Source: an uncultured Oscillospiraceae bacterium
GTDB lineage: Bacteria > Bacillota > Clostridia > Oscillospirales > Oscillospiraceae
NCBI GenBank assembly: GCA_910587205.1
Contig: CAJULZ010000106.1
Location: 1-9,250, forward strand
Direction: 5' to 3'
Length of the DNA stretch: 9,250 nt
In this document: positions 6,545 to 9,250 of the stretch, piece by piece
Numbering within the stretch: the first letter of the stretch is position 1
Layout: each line of letters begins with the position of its first letter
Notes under the pieces: model-generated
Told to the model about the DNA's origin: nothing
Database searches by the model: none
The model's input: the letters and a program-made list of their open reading frames with translations, nothing else
Translations under genes and position numbers: made by a program

Positions 6545-6614
6545 GATTTCAAATTGAAGCCGCAGGGGTTTGGAGGTATGATAGTACCATCAGGGCGCGC
6601 TGAAATTTGAAATC
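6545..6614. promoter_or_regulatory. Paired dyads flanking the HTH-gene promoter (putative operators)
   Basis: GATTTCAAATT at 6545-6555 recurs inverted as AATTTGAAATC at 6604-6614 (11-bp perfect arms). Each arm contains its own 9-bp dyad, ATTT-C/G-AAAT, with centres at 6550 and 6609, 59 bp apart. The left site overlaps the -35 element and the right site touches the AGGAGG ribosome binding site. The left arm lies upstream of the predicted start point (about 6589), so transcripts from that promoter cannot form the stem. DNA binding, perhaps by the adjacent HTH protein bridging both sites, is therefore the likelier reading. The inverted repeat is seen directly; the function is inferred. Confidence 0.5.
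6554..6582 (+). promoter_or_regulatory. Sigma-A promoter for the HTH gene
   Basis: TTGAAG (6554-6559) and TATGAT (6577-6582) with a 17-bp spacer. The predicted start is near 6589, leaving a leader of about 40 nt with AGGAGG at 6615-6620. It lies just past the HAD stop codon, so the HTH gene can be transcribed independently. Confidence 0.7.
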
Positions 6615-6628
6615 AGGAGGCAATTTTG

Positions 6629-7066
6629 ATGAACGGGTTTTATTCGATGGAGGACTTGGCCGCCTTCACGGGGCTCACCGACCGCACGCTGCGCAATTAT
6701 CTCAGCGAGGGCAGGCTGTCCGGGAGCAAGGAGGAGGGCGCGTGGCGCTTTTCCCCTGAGGATTTGAACGGGCTGCTCCAAGACCCCGGCGCCCGGCGGG
6801 CTATGGAGGCCAACCGGAACGGGGCGGTGTACGACTTCCTGCTGGGCGAGCCCCGGGAGGACCGCTGCTGCGTGGTGCGGGACATCCCTGTGCCCGACGG
6901 GGGCGAGGAGGAACTGCGCACCCGGCTGGTGGATCGGGTAAACCGGGAGGAGGAGCCTGTGCGGTTTTCCTACGTTTTTGAGGTGGACCGCCGGGGCCTG
7001 GGCAGCGCTCGGGTAGTGCTGGTAGGGCCCACCGCGGCGGTGCTGGGCATCTTGCAAGATACCTGA
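6629..7066 (+). CDS. Small MerR/excisionase-type helix-turn-helix protein
   Basis: A 145-residue protein. Residues about 5-50 (FYSMEDLAAFTGLTDRTLRNY, then LSEGRL, with WRFSPEDLNGLL) form a winged HTH of the MerR/HTH_17 type: helix-turn-helix, a wing around GAWRF, then a further helix. The C-terminal part (about 75-145) is not a recognised ligand domain. It alternates hydrophobic strands (CCVVRDIPV, VRFSYVFEVD, SARVVLVG) with an acidic helix (EEELRTRLVDRVN), suggesting a small alpha/beta sensor or dimer module. The ATG at 6629 is preferred over the in-frame TTG at 6626 because AGGAGG (6615-6620) is then 8 nt away. The gene has its own promoter flanked by paired dyads, so autoregulation is likely, and ends 5 bp before a strong terminator. 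A local regulator is the best guess; targets are unknown. Confidence 0.72.
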   Translation: MNGFYSMEDLAAFTGLTDRTLRNYLSEGRLSGSKEEGAWRFSPEDLNGLLQDPGARRAMEANRNGAVYDFLLGEPREDRCCVVRDIPVPDGGEEELRTRLVDRVNREEEPVRFSYVFEVDRRGLGSARVVLVGPTAAVLGILQDT

Positions 7067-7071
7067 TCGTG

Positions 7072-7107
7072 AAACGGCCCCCGGACAAGCTCCGGGGGCC
7101 GTTTTTT
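7072..7107 (+). terminator. Intrinsic terminator of the HTH gene
   Basis: The arms at 7072-7085 and 7091-7104 pair over a stem of about 14 bp rich in G-C (AACGGCC...GGCCGTT), with loop CAAGC at 7086-7090. The right arm runs into six T (7102-7107). It follows the HTH stop at 7066 and faces the convergent comM stop at 7137. On the minus strand only three T follow the stem, so it may help end comM but more weakly. Confidence 0.9.
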
Positions 7108-7136
7108 ACGGGTGCAGGGACTTTGCGGGGGCCCGG

Positions 7137-8660
7137 TCAGGCCCTTAGATGTTCCGGCGGACGGTACTGCAATGCTTCGGCCAGGTGGTGCACCGCGATG
7201 TTCTCCGCGCCGTCCAGGTCGGCGATGGTGCGGGCCACCCGCAAAATCCGGTCGTACCCCCGGGCCGTCAGCCCTAAGCGCTGGTACGCCCCCCGAATGA
7301 GTTCCCGGCAGCCGCCGTCCAGCTTGGTATAATCCCGCAGTTCCCGGGGGCCCATCTGGGCGTTGCAGGCGGGGCCGTCGGGGCCGTACCGGGCGGTCTG
7401 GACGGCCCGGGCGGCGTTTACCCGCGCCCGGATGACCTCCGAGCTCTCCGCGGGCGAGGCATTTCCGGACAACTCGTCGTAGCCCAGGGACGGCACGTCC
7501 ACGCAGATGTCGATGCGGTCCAGCAGGGGCCCCGACAGCCGGGATAAATACCGCCGCACCGCCTGCTCCGTGCAGCTGCACCGGCCCGAGGGGTGGCCGT
7601 ACCAGCCGCACTTGCAGGGATTCATGGCGCACACCAGCATGAATCGGCTGGGGTACGTCACCGAGCCGGACACACGGGAGATCTGGGCCTGTCCGTCTTC
7701 CAGAGGCTGGCGGAGCACCTCCAGCACGTCGGAATGGAACTCAGGCAGCTCGTCCAGGAACAGCACGCCGTTGTGGGCCAGGGAGATCTCCCCCGGCCGG
7801 GGGACAGGCCCGCCCCCCGCCATTCCCGCAGCGGAAATGGTGTGGTGGGGGGAGCGGAAGGGGCGGCGCGCCACCATGGGATGCTCCTTGGAGGTGAGGC
7901 CCATCACGGAGTAGACTTCCGTGCAGGCCAGGGCCTCCGCCCTGGTCAGGTCGGGGAGTATGCCGGGCAGGCGCTTGGCCATCATGGACTTGCCGGAACC
8001 GGGGCTGCCCGTCATGAGGATGTGGTGGCCGCCCGCGGCGGCCACCTCCAGGGCGCGCTTGGCGTGCTCCTGGCCCTTGACCTCGCTGAAATCCGGACCC
8101 TGGATGGGGACGGCCTCCTTCCGCCACGCCGGGGCGGGGGAGATGGGCGCCTCCCCCGTGAGATGGGCGGCCAGCTCCTCCACTGTGCGGACGGGGATGA
8201 CCTCCAGGCCGTCGGCGAGGGTGGCCTCGGGGGCGTTGTCGGCGGGGACGAACAGGCGGGTGATCCCCGCCCGCCGCGCCGCTACGGCCATAGGCAGCAC
8301 CCCGGGTACCGGCCGCAGCCGCCCGTCCAGCGACAGCTCGCCCAGAAAGGCGGAGTCCCGCTCCCGCTCCAGGGGGAGCTGGCCGCCTGCGGTCAGGATG
8401 CCCACCAGGATAGGCAGGTCGTATACCGTGCCTGCCTTGCGCCGCCCGGCAGGGGCCAGGTTCACCGTGATCCGGGAGACGGGGAAGTCAAACCCGCTGG
8501 ATTTGATCGCCGAGCGCACCCGCTCCCGGGCCTCCTTCACCGCCGCGTCGGGCAGGCCCACCACGTCAAAGGCGGGCAGGCCGCCGGACAAGGCGCACTC
8601 TGCGGACACCGGGTAGCCGGCGACGCCGTACAGCCCTAAAGAGGTCACATTGCATACCAA
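7137..8660 (-). CDS. comM: YifB/ComM-family Mg-chelatase-like AAA+ ATPase
   Basis: A 507-residue protein, matching the usual 500-510. The N-terminal ChlI/S5-like domain (about 1-170) contains GLPAFDVVGLPDAAVKEAR. The AAA+ Mg-chelatase core has Walker A GSPGSGKS (218-225), Walker B VLFLDE (299-304) and the family stretch CAMNPCKCG with further cysteines C361 and C363, a likely metal-binding cluster. The C-terminal Mg_chelatase_C helical domain is about 410-500. ComM is a hexameric helicase that extends recombination joints during natural transformation; Gram-positive YifB proteins are less well studied. I start it at TTG 8660. From there the N-terminus (MVCNVTSLGLYGVAGYPV) aligns position for position with the usual family start, and GAGGCGG lies just upstream. 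An in-frame ATG at 8687 adds nine basic residues but sits only about 4 nt from the predicted transcription start, without a ribosome binding site. It shares competence relevance with comEC but not its operon. Confidence 0.93.
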   Translation of the reverse strand: MVCNVTSLGLYGVAGYPVSAECALSGGLPAFDVVGLPDAAVKEARERVRSAIKSSGFDFPVSRITVNLAPAGRRKAGTVYDLPILVGILTAGGQLPLERERDSAFLGELSLDGRLRPVPGVLPMAVAARRAGITRLFVPADNAPEATLADGLEVIPVRTVEELAAHLTGEAPISPAPAWRKEAVPIQGPDFSEVKGQEHAKRALEVAAAGGHHILMTGSPGSGKSMMAKRLPGILPDLTRAEALACTEVYSVMGLTSKEHPMVARRPFRSPHHTISAAGMAGGGPVPRPGEISLAHNGVLFLDELPEFHSDVLEVLRQPLEDGQAQISRVSGSVTYPSRFMLVCAMNPCKCGWYGHPSGRCSCTEQAVRRYLSRLSGPLLDRIDICVDVPSLGYDELSGNASPAESSEVIRARVNAARAVQTARYGPDGPACNAQMGPRELRDYTKLDGGCRELIRGAYQRLGLTARGYDRILRVARTIADLDGAENIAVHHLAEALQYRPPEHLRA

Positions 8661-8697
8661 GAGGACCCGCCTCGCTTTCCCATGCATATTTATGGAT

Positions 8698-8726
8698 ATT
8701 TTACCACGGTTTCCCGTCCGCCGCAA
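8698..8726 (-). promoter_or_regulatory. Sigma-A promoter for comM
   Basis: On the minus strand, TTGCGG (8721-8726) and TAAAAT (8698-8703) with a 17-bp spacer. The expected start is near 8691, about 30 nt before the TTG at 8660 and only about 4 nt before the ATG at 8687. This placement is the main reason for preferring the TTG start. Confidence 0.7.
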
Positions 8727-8765
8727 GGGGTGTGGGCCGGATGAGGGCGCGGGGGCCGGGTTTGC

Positions 8766-8836
8766 CCTGCGCAGGCCGCGCCGTCCAAAACCGCCGGGAA
8801 TCCCGGCGGGCTGCGCCGTCCTTCCCTGTCGCAGGG
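8766..8836. repeat. Cluster of GC-rich hairpins and a short direct repeat between comM and nifJ
   Basis: Three inverted repeats occur in 71 bp: CCTGCGCAGG at 8766-8775, CCGCCGGG/CCCGGCGG at 8791-8798 and 8802-8809 (3-nt loop), and CCCTG/CAGGG at 8824-8828 and 8832-8836 (3-nt loop). GCGCCGTCC is repeated directly at 8778-8786 and 8813-8821. On the minus strand the middle hairpin is followed by TTTT (8790-8787), so it could be a weak terminator protecting comM from antisense transcription. The rest of the 8727-9032 gap holds only the nifJ promoter region; no coding frame there is convincing. Confidence 0.45.
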
Positions 8837-8904
8837 CCGGGGAAAAATGCAAATTGATTTCCAGATAATAGAAGAAGCCGAAGAACGGCCGTCCGGATTG
8901 TGCA

Positions 8905-8947
8905 TAAAGTTTGCCGGAAAAATCACAATTAGGAATTGCAAACTTTA
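8905..8947. promoter_or_regulatory. Nested dyads over the nifJ promoter (putative operator)
   Basis: TAAAGTTTGC (8905-8914) and GCAAACTTTA (8938-8947) are perfect 10-bp inverted repeats with centres 33 bp apart, about three helical turns. The right arm overlaps the -35 element. Between them lies a second dyad, CAATT-AGG-AATTG (8926-8938). The sequence is more AT-rich than its surroundings. The placement suggests transcription factor binding, for example by a redox or carbon regulator, but no known consensus (such as Rex) matches well. Confidence 0.45.
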
Positions 8948-8964
8948 AGGGAATGTGATAGACT
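8936..8964 (+). promoter_or_regulatory. Sigma-A promoter for nifJ
   Basis: TTGCAA (8936-8941) and TAGACT (8959-8964) with a 17-bp spacer; the expected start is near 8971. The leader of about 60 nt carries AAGGAGG at 9016-9022, ten bases before the ATG at 9033, a strong ribosome binding site consistent with a highly expressed gene. Confidence 0.65.
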
Positions 8965-9032
8965 GTTTGGCGTATTCGAAACGACCGCGTATGGAAGCGC
9001 CAACCCATATGAAATAAGGAGGAAAAACGCCT

Positions 9033-9250
9033 ATGGCACGCAAGTTCAAAACCATGGACGGCAACACCGCCGCCGCCCACGTGTCCTATGCCTTTACCGA
9101 GGTGGCCGGCATCTATCCCATCACGCCGTCCAGCCCCATGGCCGACAACGTGGACCAGTGGGCCGCCGCCGGCCGGAAGAATATTTTCGGCCAGACCGTC
9201 AAGGTCATCGAGATGCAGTCCGAGGCCGGCGCGGCCGGCACCGTCCACGG
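9033..9250 (+). CDS. nifJ: Pyruvate:ferredoxin (flavodoxin) oxidoreductase, 5' end only
   Basis: The first 72 codons of a gene that continues beyond the window; the full protein is normally near 1,170-1,200 residues. The text is diagnostic. MARKFKTMDGNTAAAHVSYAFTEVAGIYPITPSSPMADNV (in two parts: the DGNTAAAHV opening and the YPITPSS motif at about 28-34) is the start of domain I of PFOR. VIEMQSEAGAAGTVHG contains the conserved Glu64 in the thiamine-diphosphate region. The enzyme decarboxylates pyruvate to acetyl-CoA and CO2, passing electrons to ferredoxin or flavodoxin through Fe-S clusters and thiamine diphosphate. It is a central oxygen-sensitive enzyme of anaerobes. It is divergent from comM, with its own promoter and a near-perfect ribosome binding site. 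Confidence 0.95.
   Translation, partial: MARKFKTMDGNTAAAHVSYAFTEVAGIYPITPSSPMADNVDQWAAAGRKNIFGQTVKVIEMQSEAGAAGTVH

Noticed and set aside
8690..8941. 83-codon minus-strand frame in the comM-nifJ gap
   Set aside because: It crosses the hairpin cluster and the comM promoter, has no ribosome binding site and low-complexity Pro/Arg content.
8967..9003. TTGGCG/CGCCAA stem in the nifJ leader as a riboswitch or attenuator
   Set aside because: A 6-bp stem with a 25-nt loop, no alternative pairing and no T-tract; not distinguishable from chance.
8661..9248. Minus-strand open frame extending comM upstream past its promoter into nifJ
   Set aside because: The added sequence has no family similarity, crosses the comM promoter and hairpins, and lies antisense to the clear nifJ start.
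1..9250. CRISPR arrays, tRNA or rRNA genes, insertion sequences
   Set aside because: No regularly spaced repeats, no cloverleaf or rRNA-like sequence, and no transposase-like protein were seen on either strand.

Overview
The window is GC-rich, densely packed bacterial DNA. It most likely comes from a high-GC member of the Bacillota (Clostridia, Oscillospiraceae-like; Flavonifractor, Lawsonibacter or Intestinimonas style). That placement is inference. It rests on Gram-positive style ribosome binding sites, sigma-A type promoters with 17-bp spacers, a pyruvate:ferredoxin oxidoreductase (anaerobic metabolism), and a comEC-holA pair followed by an RNase M5-like Toprim/DUF4093 gene.

Layout. Positions 1-251 hold two strong hairpins and what look like gene remnants: a zinc-ribbon tail on the minus strand and a possible short plus-strand C-terminus. 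Positions 252-1008 (minus) are an alpha/beta hydrolase that is broken in several ways. It has its own consensus promoter and is divergent from a TetR-family regulator (1178-1708, plus). Positions 1718-5761 (minus) form a compact operon read in the order comEC, holA, rnmV-like, driven by a consensus promoter at 5791-5819. A divergent promoter at 5840-5868 drives a HAD-family hydrolase (5895-6533, plus). Next is a small helix-turn-helix protein (6629-7066, plus) with its own promoter, flanked by two matching dyads, and a strong terminator. comM/yifB (7137-8660, minus) converges on that terminator and appears to use a TTG start. After a roughly 370-bp intergenic region with GC-rich hairpins and a dyad-rich promoter, the 5' end of nifJ (9033 onward, plus) runs off the window.

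How the genes relate. ComEC (DNA uptake channel) and ComM/YifB (Mg-chelatase-like AAA+ ATPase, a branch-migration helicase in natural transformation) are both competence-type genes on the same strand, separated by two plus-strand genes. HolA (DNA polymerase III delta) and the RNase M5-like protein are housekeeping replication and rRNA-processing functions co-transcribed with comEC. The TetR regulator probably controls, or once controlled, the decayed hydrolase.

Nothing in the window clearly constitutes a new defence or mobile system. The observations most worth following are the paired dyads around the helix-turn-helix gene promoter, the multiply damaged hydrolase under an intact promoter, and the nested dyads over the nifJ promoter.
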